A stretch of DNA of 64,000 bases from Bacteroidales bacterium (GTDB lineage: Bacteria > Bacteroidota > Bacteroidia > Bacteroidales > UBA932), in NCBI GenBank assembly GCA_017546125.1, contig JAFYXO010000015.1, positions 1 through 64,000 on the forward strand. The letters run 5' to 3'. The notes below the pieces were generated by a model, which saw only the letters and a list, made by a program, of their open reading frames with translations, searched no databases and was not told where the DNA came from. This document shows, piece after piece, positions 28,747-36,401 of the stretch; positions within the stretch are counted from its first letter, which is position 1; every line of letters begins with the position of its first letter. The position numbers and the translations under genes are program-made.

Positions 28747-29742
28747 ATGAGATCACGCAAAACCATACTCTTCTCAGCATTGTCGGTGATAGCCATTGTC
28801 CTTTTTGTGTTGGATATTGCCACCGGCTCTGTCTCTATCCCGTTGAGGGAGGTGTGGGGCGCATTGTTTGGTGGCGAGGCAGATCCTACCACGGTGAAAA
28901 TTGTGAAGGATATACGTCTTATGAAAGCTGTGGTGGCAGTCGCTACAGGTGTGGCACTCTCTGTGAGCGGTCTTCTGATGCAGACACTTTTCCGTAACCC
29001 ATTGGCCGGGCCGTATGTATTGGGTATCAGCTCGGGGGCAAGCTTGGGCGTGGCACTCTTTATCCTTGGGGCTCCTCTATTGGGCGTAACCGCTAACTCG
29101 GCACTCTCCTCACTGGGAATAGCGGGTGCAGCGTGGGCAGGTGCGGCATTGATATTGGTATTCATTGCGGCGGTGAGCCGTAAGATAAAAGATATAATGG
29201 TGATCCTGATTCTGGGTATGATGTTCTCTTCCGGCGTGAGTGCGGTCGTTCAGATATTGCAGTACCTGAGCCACGAAGAGGCCCTCAAATCTTTTGTCAT
29301 CTGGACAATGGGATCCTTGGGTGATGTCACTGCATCGCAGCTATGGCTCCTTATTCCTGCAGTAGTAGTGGGAATTGTCCTGTCGATAGCTGTGATCAAG
29401 CCGCTTAATCTACTGTTGCTCGGAGAGAGCTACGCCAGAACTATGGGTCTCAATGTCAGAAGTACCCGTATGATTGTCTTCCTGGCTACTGCCCTCCTTG
29501 CCGGTACCGTTACCGCTTTCTGCGGACCTATCGGGTTTGTGGGACTTGCTGTGCCCCATGTGGCAAGGGCACTTTTCAGGGATGCTGACCATAGGGTACT
29601 GATGCCTGCAAGTGCACTTTGCGGAGCGGTGGTATTGCTCTTCTGTGACCTTGTATCGAAAATATTGACCTTACCTATAAATACCATTACCGCCCTTCTG
29701 GGTATACCTATTGTGATTTGGGTGGTGATGAGAAACAAATAA
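28747..29742 (+). CDS. FecCD-type ABC transporter permease
   Basis: A 331-residue inner-membrane permease with about ten hydrophobic helices. It contains the FecCD/BtuC landmarks NPLAGPYVLGISSGAS, GLNVRSTRM and GPIGFVGLAVPHVAR, the last being the coupling-helix region that contacts the ATPase. It starts 6 nt after the binding protein and is followed 6 nt later by the ATPase. Substrate as for the binding protein, not resolved. Confidence 0.94.
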   Translation: MRSRKTILFSALSVIAIVLFVLDIATGSVSIPLREVWGALFGGEADPTTVKIVKDIRLMKAVVAVATGVALSVSGLLMQTLFRNPLAGPYVLGISSGASLGVALFILGAPLLGVTANSALSSLGIAGAAWAGAALILVFIAAVSRKIKDIMVILILGMMFSSGVSAVVQILQYLSHEEALKSFVIWTMGSLGDVTASQLWLLIPAVVVGIVLSIAVIKPLNLLLLGESYARTMGLNVRSTRMIVFLATALLAGTVTAFCGPIGFVGLAVPHVARALFRDADHRVLMPASALCGAVVLLFCDLVSKILTLPINTITALLGIPIVIWVVMRNK

Positions 29743-29748
29743 AGAGTT

Positions 29749-30504
29749 ATGATCAGACTGGAAAATCTTACCGTAGGATATGGGGAGCGCATCTTGTTGG
29801 AGGGGCTCTCTACCTCTTTTGCTGCAGGGAGCATCAGTGCCCTTGTGGGGAGAAACGGTACAGGCAAATCTACCCTGATGAGGGCGATAACCGGTCTGGG
29901 TGAATATATGTCGGGAGAGATAATCCTGGGAGGGGAGCCACTCTCCGGGATGACACCGTCAAAACTGGCAGAGACCATTGCATTTGTAAACACCGAGAGG
30001 GTAAGGATAGCCAATCTCTCTTGCCGCGATGTGGTGGCCCTTGGAAGGGCGCCATATACTAACTGGATAGGTAAGATGCAGCCGGAAGATGAAGAGGTGG
30101 TGATGAGATCACTCTCGCTCGTGGGGATGGAGTCGTATGCCCTGAGAACCATGGACAAGATGTCCGATGGTGAGTGTCAGAGGGTGATGATTGCAAGGGC
30201 ATTGGCACAGGCGACACCTATCATATTGCTCGATGAGCCAACATCATTCCTCGATATGCCCAACAGGTACGAACTCTGCTCACTTATGGCAGATTTGGCA
30301 CATAATGAGGGTAAATGTATCCTCTTCTCCACACACGAACTTGACATTGCCATATCCCTGTGTGACTCCATTGCACTTATAGACACACCTTCGCTGCATC
30401 ATTTGCCAGTGGCGGATATGGTCCACAGCGGCCACATAGAGAGGCTGTTCAGCAGCCCTAAAGTCTATTTTGACCCAGTCACCGGCGCAGTCCGAACCAA
30501 GTAA
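29749..30504 (+). CDS. ABC transporter ATPase of the FecE/BtuD type
   Basis: A 251-residue ATPase with Walker A GRNGTGKST, signature MSDGECQR (close to the usual LSGGE), Walker B IILLDEPTS and H-loop FSTHELD. It powers the importer encoded just upstream. It is the last gene of the run that began with the MATE gene, or with ackA, and no clear terminator follows; instead palindromic repeats start within 10 nt of the stop. Confidence 0.94.
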   Translation: MIRLENLTVGYGERILLEGLSTSFAAGSISALVGRNGTGKSTLMRAITGLGEYMSGEIILGGEPLSGMTPSKLAETIAFVNTERVRIANLSCRDVVALGRAPYTNWIGKMQPEDEEVVMRSLSLVGMESYALRTMDKMSDGECQRVMIARALAQATPIILLDEPTSFLDMPNRYELCSLMADLAHNEGKCILFSTHELDIAISLCDSIALIDTPSLHHLPVADMVHSGHIERLFSSPKVYFDPVTGAVRTK

Positions 30505-30511
30505 CCTTTTG

Positions 30512-30547
30512 CAGCGGTACTGGTTTTGTTTCAGCGGCACTGGTTTT
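30512..30547 (+). repeat. Two-copy direct repeat after the importer operon
   Basis: CAGCGG(T/C)ACTGGTTTT occurs at 30512 and 30532 with a 20-bp period and is followed by a T-run. It is too weak a hairpin to call a terminator. Confidence 0.5.
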
Positions 30548-30554
30548 TTTACTC

Positions 30555-30656
30555 GTCAGTAACTTGTTGATATACAGTGTCTTGCTACACCTGAGGGTGG
30601 GTGATTTTACCCACCCTAAAGTATGGGAAAGTGTTGATTGTCAGCGACATGCTGAC
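30555..30656 (+). repeat. 102-bp palindromic interspersed element, copy A
   Basis: The element begins GTCAG and ends CTGAC (inverted termini) and is centred on GGGTGGGT-GATTTT-ACCCACCC, a perfect 8-bp hairpin. A further hairpin, GTCAGC-GACAT-GCTGAC, lies at its end. Copy B (50336-50437) has the same length with the same centre, and a third begins at 63961. It resembles a REP or MITE-like repeat; no transposase is visible nearby. Confidence 0.75.
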
Positions 30657-30751
30657 GCAATGGGACGGCGAGGAAATGATATGTGCTGGAACATGATGGG
30701 ACGACGACGGGGGAAATGATGGTTGCCGGGAAATGGTGGGAGGGCGGTGGG

Positions 30752-31765
30752 TTATCTGTAGAAATTTCTGGTGAAGGCGGCGTAGTCGTGGCGTCCGCGG
30801 ATGCAGATATTCCACCATCCGGCGATAAGTCCGCTTCCGTAGCCTGTCAGCTGCGTAAATGAGGCTGCTACCGCGAGTGCTCCGGTGTAGAGGGAGCCGG
30901 TCCTGAGGGAAGCGTCTGCAAACAGGATAAGCATCAGAAGGGCAATTGGTGATATTGCCCAAGGAAAAACAGTTAGTGCTACCGCAATGAGAAAGAGTGT
31001 CCCGAGGACGAATGCAGATGGTAGCAGGTGTACGAGCTTCAATGTGCCTGGGTGCCTTCTGGTAAGGTGTATGCGTGCAATTCCGGAGTTGAATACCTGT
31101 TTGAAGAATGTACGGAATGTATTGCGGCGCTTGTGGTATACCCAGTTTTCGGTAAACAGGCGGCTGTCGTAGCCACCCTCTTTCACTTTGTAGCTGAAAT
31201 CGACATCTTCTCCGAACCGCATATTTGAGAAACCTCCAATCTGGTCGAATACCTCTTTTTTGATACCCATGTTAAAGGTGCGTGGATAGAATTTGTCTGC
31301 GCTCTTCTTATTGCCTCTGATCCCACCTGTGGTGATTATTGAGGTCATTGAGTAGTCAATCGCTTTCTGGAGGGGGGTAAATGAGGGATGGGAGCGGTCG
31401 GCCCCTCCGAATAGCTGGCAGTCATGCTGCTGGAGCTCAGAGATTGCGTCGGTTATGTAGTGTTCAGGGATAAGACAGTCGGAGTCGAAGAAGATGAGCC
31501 ATTCACCGTTTGCTTTGGTGGCGCCGAAATTACGGGCAGCGGCGGGGCCGCCGTTCTCTTTCTCGATATATGATATGGTCAGTTTGTCAGCGAAACTTCT
31601 TGTGATCTCTTCGCATCTGACTGATGAGCCATCTTCCACGATTATTACCTCAAAGTCTCCGGTGGTCTGGTGTGTGAGGCTTTCAAGAAGCTCTTGTACC
31701 TCTTGTGGTCTGTTGTAGACCGGAATTATTATGGAGAATTTTGGCGACTGGGACATGGCTTTCAT
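30752..31765 (-). CDS. Family 2 glycosyltransferase with C-terminal membrane helices
   Basis: A 337-residue GT-A protein. N-terminal SIIIPVYNRP and VIIVEDGSS give the nucleotide-sugar site, FFDSDCLI the DxD motif, and MRFGEDVDFSYKVKEGG the catalytic ED segment. Two or three hydrophobic helices follow (about 245-300), so it is anchored to the inner membrane. It would add a sugar to a lipid-linked or surface glycan. It stands alone next to the repeat island, with its N-terminus at 31765 (ATG; another in frame at 31756). Donor and acceptor are unknown. Confidence 0.88.
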   Translation of the reverse strand: MKAMSQSPKFSIIIPVYNRPQEVQELLESLTHQTTGDFEVIIVEDGSSVRCEEITRSFADKLTISYIEKENGGPAAARNFGATKANGEWLIFFDSDCLIPEHYITDAISELQQHDCQLFGGADRSHPSFTPLQKAIDYSMTSIITTGGIRGNKKSADKFYPRTFNMGIKKEVFDQIGGFSNMRFGEDVDFSYKVKEGGYDSRLFTENWVYHKRRNTFRTFFKQVFNSGIARIHLTRRHPGTLKLVHLLPSAFVLGTLFLIAVALTVFPWAISPIALLMLILFADASLRTGSLYTGALAVAASFTQLTGYGSGLIAGWWNICIRGRHDYAAFTRNFYR

Positions 31766-31859
31766 ATTTCTCTTACAAAAGTATCAAATCCTACGACCAG
31801 ATACAAATTATTTCTTTCGATGGGGTGTCATGAGACCCCGTTTTCTCCGGCCGCAGTTT

Positions 31860-32252
31860 CCCGCGTTCACTTTTGGCGATTTTTGAGCGCGGCACATGAA
31901 ATTAATAGCTCCCGCGTTCATTTTTGGCGATTTTTGATCGCGGCACAAGAAATTAATAGTTCCCGCGTTCACTTTTGGTGATTTTTGAACGCGGCACAAG
32001 AAATCAATAGCTCCCGCGTTCACTTTTGGCGATTTTTGAGCGCGGCACAAGAAATTAATAGTTCCCGCGTTCACTTTTGGCGATTTTTGAACGCGGCACA
32101 AGAAATCAATAGTTCCCGCGTTCACTTTTGGCGATTTTTGAGCGCGGCACATGAAATTAATAGCTCCTGCGTTCATTTTTGGCGATTTTTGAGCGCGGCA
32201 CATGAAATTAATAGCTCCCGCGTTCATTTTTGGCTTAAATTGTGCGCGGGGT
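31860..32252. repeat. Tandem array of 51-bp units (seven full plus a partial eighth)
   Basis: Units begin at 31860, 31911, 31962, 32013, 32064, 32115, 32166 and 32217, exactly 51 bp apart; the last decays after about 18 bp. Each holds an inverted repeat, CGCGTTCA with TGAACGCG (or TGAGCGCG, TGATCGCG), around a 14-nt loop. Repeats differ at few positions and mostly keep pairing through G-T. Because 51 is a multiple of three, both strands appear open over much of the array, but I see no ribosome site or start context, so I do not call a gene. Confidence 0.9.
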
Positions 32253-32285
32253 GGATATGTGTAGGAATGGGGGGGTAAAATAAAA

Positions 32286-32311
32286 AAGCCTTAGAGATTT
32301 CTCTGAGGCTT
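32286..32311 (-). terminator. Terminator hairpin behind the truncated tRNA 3' end
   Basis: AAGCCTTAGAG (32286-32296) pairs with CTCTGAGGCTT (32301-32311) with one wobble around ATTT. On the minus strand it is followed by a run of T. It is the counterpart of the tRNA-Asp terminator. Confidence 0.8.
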
Positions 32312-32313
32312 TT

Positions 32314-32339
32314 GGGAGCGGTGCGGACGGGACTCGAAC
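32314..32339 (-). other. Duplicated 3' end of tRNA-Asp (att-like direct repeat)
   Basis: These 26 bp are identical to 32585-32610, which spans the T-arm and acceptor 3' strand of tRNA-Asp plus a few flanking bases. The rest of the tRNA is absent here and the next bases diverge. A duplicated tRNA 3' end is the classical scar of a tyrosine-recombinase element. No integrase lies in the 245 bp between the copies. Confidence 0.7.
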
Positions 32340-32431
32340 TCACGGCTGCGCCATGAGTGTGCCCGCGCTATTATATTATTATTGCTTCGCAATTCCGGGT
32401 CGCAGGTTCGAGTCCAGTAGCTAGTTTCTGG

Positions 32432-32535
32432 AACCTGTGACTGAAGTCCCCCTATTCTGGGGGTCGAGTGTTCAGGTTTTGAGTGTTAGATTGTATATCG
32501 GAGCTCTGCGACTTAGCCTCCCCCACTGGGGGAGG
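32432..32535. repeat. Hairpin-rich segment between the tRNA repeats
   Basis: AACCTG (32432) pairs with CAGGTT (32473) around an inner CCCCC/GGGGG stem, and CCTCCCCC (32517-32524) pairs with GGGGGAGG (32528-32535) around ACT. No open frame of convincing quality lies in this stretch. Confidence 0.55.
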
Positions 32536-32554
32536 TTGGAGGGGGGTAAAAAGA

Positions 32555-32584
32555 AAGAAGAGTTCAGATTTCTGAACTCTTCTT
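32555..32584 (-). terminator. Terminator of tRNA-Asp
   Basis: AAGAAGAGTTCAG and CTGAACTCTTCTT form a perfect 13-bp stem around ATTT. Read on the minus strand it is followed by TCTTTTT. It starts directly after the tRNA 3' flank. Confidence 0.9.
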
Positions 32585-32589
32585 GGGAG

Positions 32590-32663
32590 CGGTGCGGACG
32601 GGACTCGAACCCGCGACCCCCGGCGTGACAGGCCGATATTCTAACCAGCTGAACTACCGCACC
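32590..32663 (-). tRNA. tRNA-Asp (anticodon GTC)
   Basis: A complete cloverleaf on the minus strand: acceptor GGTGCGG/CCGCACC with a G discriminator, D-arm TTCAGCTGGTTAGAA, anticodon loop CTGTCAC (anticodon GTC), and T-arm GGGTTCGAGTCCC. CCA is not encoded. It is followed by its own terminator. Confidence 0.96.
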
Positions 32664-32735
32664 ATTTTGGTCTTGTTCCCGTTTGGGATTGCAAATATAG
32701 GTAGTATTTTTGTATCTGCAAATTTTTTTTTCGTT

Positions 32736-33266
32736 TTATTCAAAAAAAGTGAAGTGGACATTGCCATATTTCTTCTCCTTTTTGAATCGTGGATGTGATT
32801 CGAAGTTGTAACTTCCTGGATGTTCTAAAATTAGCCTTCCACCTTCACGTAGAAGCCCTTTTGAAAAAATTTTGTCAGGAATGGTATCCAGACCATCAAT
32901 GTCGTATGGTGGGTCTGCAAAAATAAGATCAAAATCTATTTTGCAGATCTCAATAAAGTCAAAAACATTGTGGCGAACCACCTGCATCCCTTTAATTCCA
33001 AGCTTAGTTGCACTCTTTTTGATGAAACTTGAGTGAAGAGGGTTCATCTCTACAGAGTAGATTTCTGTACAACCTCTCGATGCAAATTCGTATGAGATGC
33101 TCCCGGTACCTGAAAACAGATCCAGAATTCTGCACTCAGAAAGATCGAACTCATTTATGAGCATATTGAAAAGACCCTCTTTGGCGAAGTCGGTTGTAGG
33201 ACGCGCCATAAATCCGTTGGGAGGGAGGATGCTTTTGCCTTTGAGTGTGCCGCCGATTATTCTCAT
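32736..33266 (-). CDS. rsmD: 16S rRNA (guanine966-N2)-methyltransferase RsmD
   Basis: A 176-residue Rossmann methyltransferase. The SAM-binding segment is LDLFSGTGSISYEFASRG and the catalytic motif is FADPPYDI (DPPY). The opening MRIIGGTLKGKSI and ARPTTDFAKEGLFNML are typical of RsmD, which methylates G966 of 16S rRNA in the small-subunit head. It is the last gene of a three-gene minus-strand run (the protein starting at 34611, DUF3822, rsmD), a neighbourhood I recall from other Bacteroidetes. Confidence 0.94.
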   Translation of the reverse strand: MRIIGGTLKGKSILPPNGFMARPTTDFAKEGLFNMLINEFDLSECRILDLFSGTGSISYEFASRGCTEIYSVEMNPLHSSFIKKSATKLGIKGMQVVRHNVFDFIEICKIDFDLIFADPPYDIDGLDTIPDKIFSKGLLREGGRLILEHPGSYNFESHPRFKKEKKYGNVHFTFFE

Positions 33267-33272
33267 ACCTTA

Positions 33273-33986
33273 TTATATAGATATTGTATTTACCCCTTTG
33301 AAATATTTTGAGAGACTCTTCTTCTGATTTTTGTCTATCTCACCCACGATTTGTAGAGTGGTGAACTCAGGGTTGAACATAACCTCTTTGATGACAAAGA
33401 AGATATAGTATTGGGCTGTGATAAAATCGCTGGCCTGAAAGCTGTTGGCCAAAAGGAGTCTGTCCCTCTCTGAAGCGACGATATGGATGTGGTTCTTTGA
33501 GAAGTGGATACACACTTTGTTGTTCTCCTTCTGCTCAGAGACCTTCTTGATCATCTGGTAGATGATAGGGGTATATTTTGCTTTTTTCTGAATCTTGAAG
33601 ATTCTTGAGGATATGGAGTTTGGTATGGCGTATATTAGCTTTGCTTCGTGTTCAGGCAGATCTATGCTCATAACCTCATCCATATCTTCTACCTTGTGAA
33701 TTTGGGACAATATCTGTTTCTCACTCTCCTTGTCATAGAGAGATGCAGGTACCAGAGTGAAGGTAGGTGTTTCCACCACTACATCTGTCTGACTGTACTT
33801 CTTGCTCAAGACAGACATTGAAGAGAGCTCCTTTTTAAGGATGTCCTCGAGTTCTGAAGCAGACGACACCCCTGACGGGAAACTCTTCCTGCCGGAATTG
33901 AGTGTCTCGCCCGAGGGGTCGGTTATTTTAAAAGAAAAACCACTCAAATCAATTTGAATGGTTAATCTATTAGCTATGTTAGCCAT
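33273..33986 (-). CDS. DUF3822 family protein
   Basis: A 237-residue soluble protein without a signal peptide or membrane segment. The opening LTIQIDLSGFSFKI, the VETPTFTLVP strand and the GEIDKNQKKSLSKYF tail fit DUF3822, whose fold resembles the actin/ASKHA group. The family is confined to Bacteroidetes and commonly sits directly upstream of rsmD, as here (6-nt gap). Function unknown; a role linked to ribosome or envelope biogenesis is not shown. Confidence 0.85.
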   Translation of the reverse strand: MANIANRLTIQIDLSGFSFKITDPSGETLNSGRKSFPSGVSSASELEDILKKELSSMSVLSKKYSQTDVVVETPTFTLVPASLYDKESEKQILSQIHKVEDMDEVMSIDLPEHEAKLIYAIPNSISSRIFKIQKKAKYTPIIYQMIKKVSEQKENNKVCIHFSKNHIHIVASERDRLLLANSFQASDFITAQYYIFFVIKEVMFNPEFTTLQIVGEIDKNQKKSLSKYFKGVNTISI

Positions 33987-33993
33987 ATATGTA

Positions 33994-34611
33994 CTATTCC
34001 CAGTTACCAGCGTTGTTGTTAGGAGTAGTTACGCTACCAACTTTAAGACCAGTGTATCTGCCAAGATCTTCCTGAGCAGCTTTAAGGTTGATGATAAGCT
34101 GTCTGTCAAGGCCACGAAGAAGGTCATCGTATGAAATGGTACCCTCGAATAGAGGAACGTTAACACCAGACACAGTCTTAACTACTGCTTCCAAAGTGAT
34201 CTCTTTGCCGTTAGCAAAAGGGATGTATTTGATAGAGTCAACAACGAAGTTAGGTTGGTCGTTGAAAAGGGTATCTTTGATAGCCACTTTCATAGTGTCA
34301 CGACGTACTCTTTTTTGTGCAACTGCTAGAGAGTCGTCCATAGAACCGATTTGTCTGATCACTGTCATTTGACCATTGTTGTAGAAATCAATCAATGAGT
34401 CAAGAGAAGCTGTAAATTTACCGTTCTCACCTTTGAATGCAACTTCAAGTGTACGGATAGCTTTAAGTCTTTCAACAGCTACATCTTTTCTTTTGTCAAC
34501 TTCATTTTCAAACCTTACAGGTTTCATGATACTTGCTACTAGGAAGTAACCCAAAACAACGATAATTGCAGGGAATACAACCAAAGTTAAGATTTTGTTT
34601 AGTGCTTTCAT
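33994..34611 (-). CDS. Conserved single-pass membrane protein, unknown function
   Basis: A 205-residue protein with one N-terminal transmembrane helix (about residues 8-27) and a periplasmic domain starting with a charged helix. A regularly spaced KxxxVERLKAIRTLEVAFKGENGKF stretch resembles a pilin-like or coiled N-terminus; the middle VDSIKYIPFANGKEI is beta-rich. Codon bias is high, suggesting strong expression. It begins the DUF3822-rsmD run. I do not recognise the family. Confidence 0.65.
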   Translation of the reverse strand: MKALNKILTLVVFPAIIVVLGYFLVASIMKPVRFENEVDKRKDVAVERLKAIRTLEVAFKGENGKFTASLDSLIDFYNNGQMTVIRQIGSMDDSLAVAQKRVRRDTMKVAIKDTLFNDQPNFVVDSIKYIPFANGKEITLEAVVKTVSGVNVPLFEGTISYDDLLRGLDRQLIINLKAAQEDLGRYTGLKVGSVTTPNNNAGNWE

Positions 34612-34697
34612 TGTTTATTTATTGATTTATTATTGTCTTCAATATGTAATTCGACCCACAAAAGTAAAAATAATAATTAGGACTTGCAATATATTTT

Positions 34698-34705
34698 TAA
34701 TTTTG
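34698..34705 (+). promoter_or_regulatory. -7 element of the DHH phosphoesterase gene
   Basis: TAATTTTG fits TAnnTTTG and lies 21 nt before the ATG at 34727. Confidence 0.4.
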
Positions 34706-34726
34706 CAGATGAATAAATTGTAAGTA

Positions 34727-35755
34727 ATGTTGAAAGATTTTGTAAATAGTTTTGAGGAAGTGGTGGCAAGGCATGCCGGGAATGGTGCAATTGCGATAGT
34801 GGGACACTTCAATCCTGATGGTGATTCAGTCGGTTCAGTTACAGGAATGCACTATTATTTGGCCGAGCTGGGGATAAATTCAAAGGTCATCCTACCAAGC
34901 AGCTATCCTTACTATCTCTCATTTTTGGACAAGAGGTCAGATTATATTGTCTTTACAAAAGATCCAGAGGCAGCTAAAGCGGCCATTGCTGGAGCAACTC
35001 TTGTCATTTGTCTGGATTTCAATAATTTGGGCAGGACAGAAGGACTTAAGGATATGATCAGAGAGTCAGAGGCTTATAAGGTTCTTATCGATCATCATCC
35101 TAATCCTGAGAGGGAATCTTTCGACCTTATATGCTCTACCGTGGAGACCTCGTCCACTTGTGAGCTTCTCTTCTATGTGCTGATGGAGACAAAACTTGTT
35201 GGCAACAATATAGAAAATATGCCTTACAATGTGGTAGAGGGGCTTGCTACAGGTATGTTGACAGATACCAACAATTTCAAGAACTCAGCCATTGCCAGCA
35301 CATATCAGATGGCCTCTCTGGTTATCAGAAAGGGTATATCGCTTGATGATCTGGGTAAAAGGGTCTTCGGCAGTTACTCCGAATCGAGGATGAGGCTTAT
35401 GGGTGAGATGCTCCGCAATCAGATGGTCGTTCTTCCCGATTTGAAGGCAGCATACATGGTGTTGTCAAAAAAAATACAGGAAGAGTACAATTATATGCGT
35501 GGAGATTCTGAAGGTTTTGTAAATTTGCCACTTTTAATAGATGGGGTAGGGGTTTCGGCCCTCTTTACAGAGGATGATGATTTTATCAGAGTATCCCTCA
35601 GATCTCAAGGTGAAGTCTCAGTCAATGCCCTGTCCAACAAATATTTTAATGGTGGCGGACATGAGAGGGCTTCAGGTGGAAGATTGTTTATTCCGGTAGA
35701 GGAGGTCCCTGTATATTTCGAATCATCGTTGGGAGAATTTTTAAAAAACAGATAA
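34727..35755 (+). CDS. DHH/DHHA1 phosphoesterase, NrnA-like
   Basis: A 342-residue protein with the DHH motif series: GHFNPDGDSVGS (motif I), CLDFNNLGR, IDHHPNPE (motif III) and a C-terminal DHHA1 domain with the GGGHERASGG motif. NrnA-type enzymes degrade nanoRNA and dephosphorylate pAp in the cytoplasm using Mn2+. It precedes the FKBP-lipoprotein genes closely and is probably co-transcribed with them. Confidence 0.92.
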   Translation: MLKDFVNSFEEVVARHAGNGAIAIVGHFNPDGDSVGSVTGMHYYLAELGINSKVILPSSYPYYLSFLDKRSDYIVFTKDPEAAKAAIAGATLVICLDFNNLGRTEGLKDMIRESEAYKVLIDHHPNPERESFDLICSTVETSSTCELLFYVLMETKLVGNNIENMPYNVVEGLATGMLTDTNNFKNSAIASTYQMASLVIRKGISLDDLGKRVFGSYSESRMRLMGEMLRNQMVVLPDLKAAYMVLSKKIQEEYNYMRGDSEGFVNLPLLIDGVGVSALFTEDDDFIRVSLRSQGEVSVNALSNKYFNGGGHERASGGRLFIPVEEVPVYFESSLGEFLKNR

Positions 35756-35791
35756 TAAGGCATACTATTTGATATGAGTGTGCCGTTTGGT

Positions 35792-36388
35792 ATGAAGAGA
35801 TTTTTAATCATATTGTCTACCTTGGTTTACTTCGCCTGTTCGAACGATGTAAAGCTTACATTGATATCTCAGGAGGAGAAGATAGACTCATACCTGGCAA
35901 ACAACAAATTCAATGATACATCTGTGGTAATCAGAAACAAAGGCGCCAATAGGGTATATCTTGGATTTGTACACGATTATATCGTTACAGATGTCATCAT
36001 CAATGGTAGGGATACCACATATGTTACCCAGGAGATCCCTATCAAAGATACTGTATACATAGATTATGGTGACTCCATCTACATCTCGTATGCAGGTTAT
36101 GTGTTTACATCTGCGCCATCTTCCCTTTTTGCCACCAATGTGGCTGAGTTGGCTCAGAAGGCCGGATGGGATATGTCCAAAGTGGATACCTCGCCCAAAG
36201 GGATCCTTTTTGAGGAGGGGGCACTTATCCCGGGGCTCGAGTATGGTTTGCACAATGCCAGAGAGAAGGAGCATTGCCTGATTCTCTTCTCTGCTGAATA
36301 TGGTTTTGGAAATATTAAAATGTACAATATACCCAAGTTGTCCGCCCTCTCATACGAGATAATAGTGGATAAAGTGGTCAAAAATTAG
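35792..36388 (+). CDS. FKBP-type peptidyl-prolyl isomerase-like lipoprotein
   Basis: A 198-residue lipoprotein (Cys16 after YFAC). The C-terminal half resembles an FKBP domain: DTVYIDYGDSIYISYAGYVF, a LIPGLEYGLHNAREKEHCLILFSAEYGFG segment aligning with the FKBP V-PGW-EGL-M--GE--L-IP---GYG region, and a closing strand. Several active-site aromatics are absent, so isomerase activity is uncertain. I prefer the ATG at 35792, which opens the lipoprotein signal; an ATG at 35774 would add six residues. It lies between the DHH gene and another FKBP-like lipoprotein. Confidence 0.65.
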   Translation: MKRFLIILSTLVYFACSNDVKLTLISQEEKIDSYLANNKFNDTSVVIRNKGANRVYLGFVHDYIVTDVIINGRDTTYVTQEIPIKDTVYIDYGDSIYISYAGYVFTSAPSSLFATNVAELAQKAGWDMSKVDTSPKGILFEEGALIPGLEYGLHNAREKEHCLILFSAEYGFGNIKMYNIPKLSALSYEIIVDKVVKN

Positions 36389-36401
36389 ATAATTAAGAGA
36401 A

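Noticed and set aside
31860..32252. CRISPR array
   Set aside because: The whole 51-bp unit is conserved, with no unique spacers alternating with a repeat, and no cas genes lie nearby. It is a plain tandem repeat.
31808..32278. Protein-coding genes within the 51-bp array (both strands)
   Set aside because: Open frames are a by-product of the 51-bp period. There is no ribosome site, signal or homology, and variation follows the hairpin arms.
32396..32420. A second tRNA on the plus strand
   Set aside because: A T-arm-like GGTTCGAGTCC is present, but acceptor, D and anticodon arms are not found. It mirrors the truncated tRNA-Asp end and is best seen as debris.
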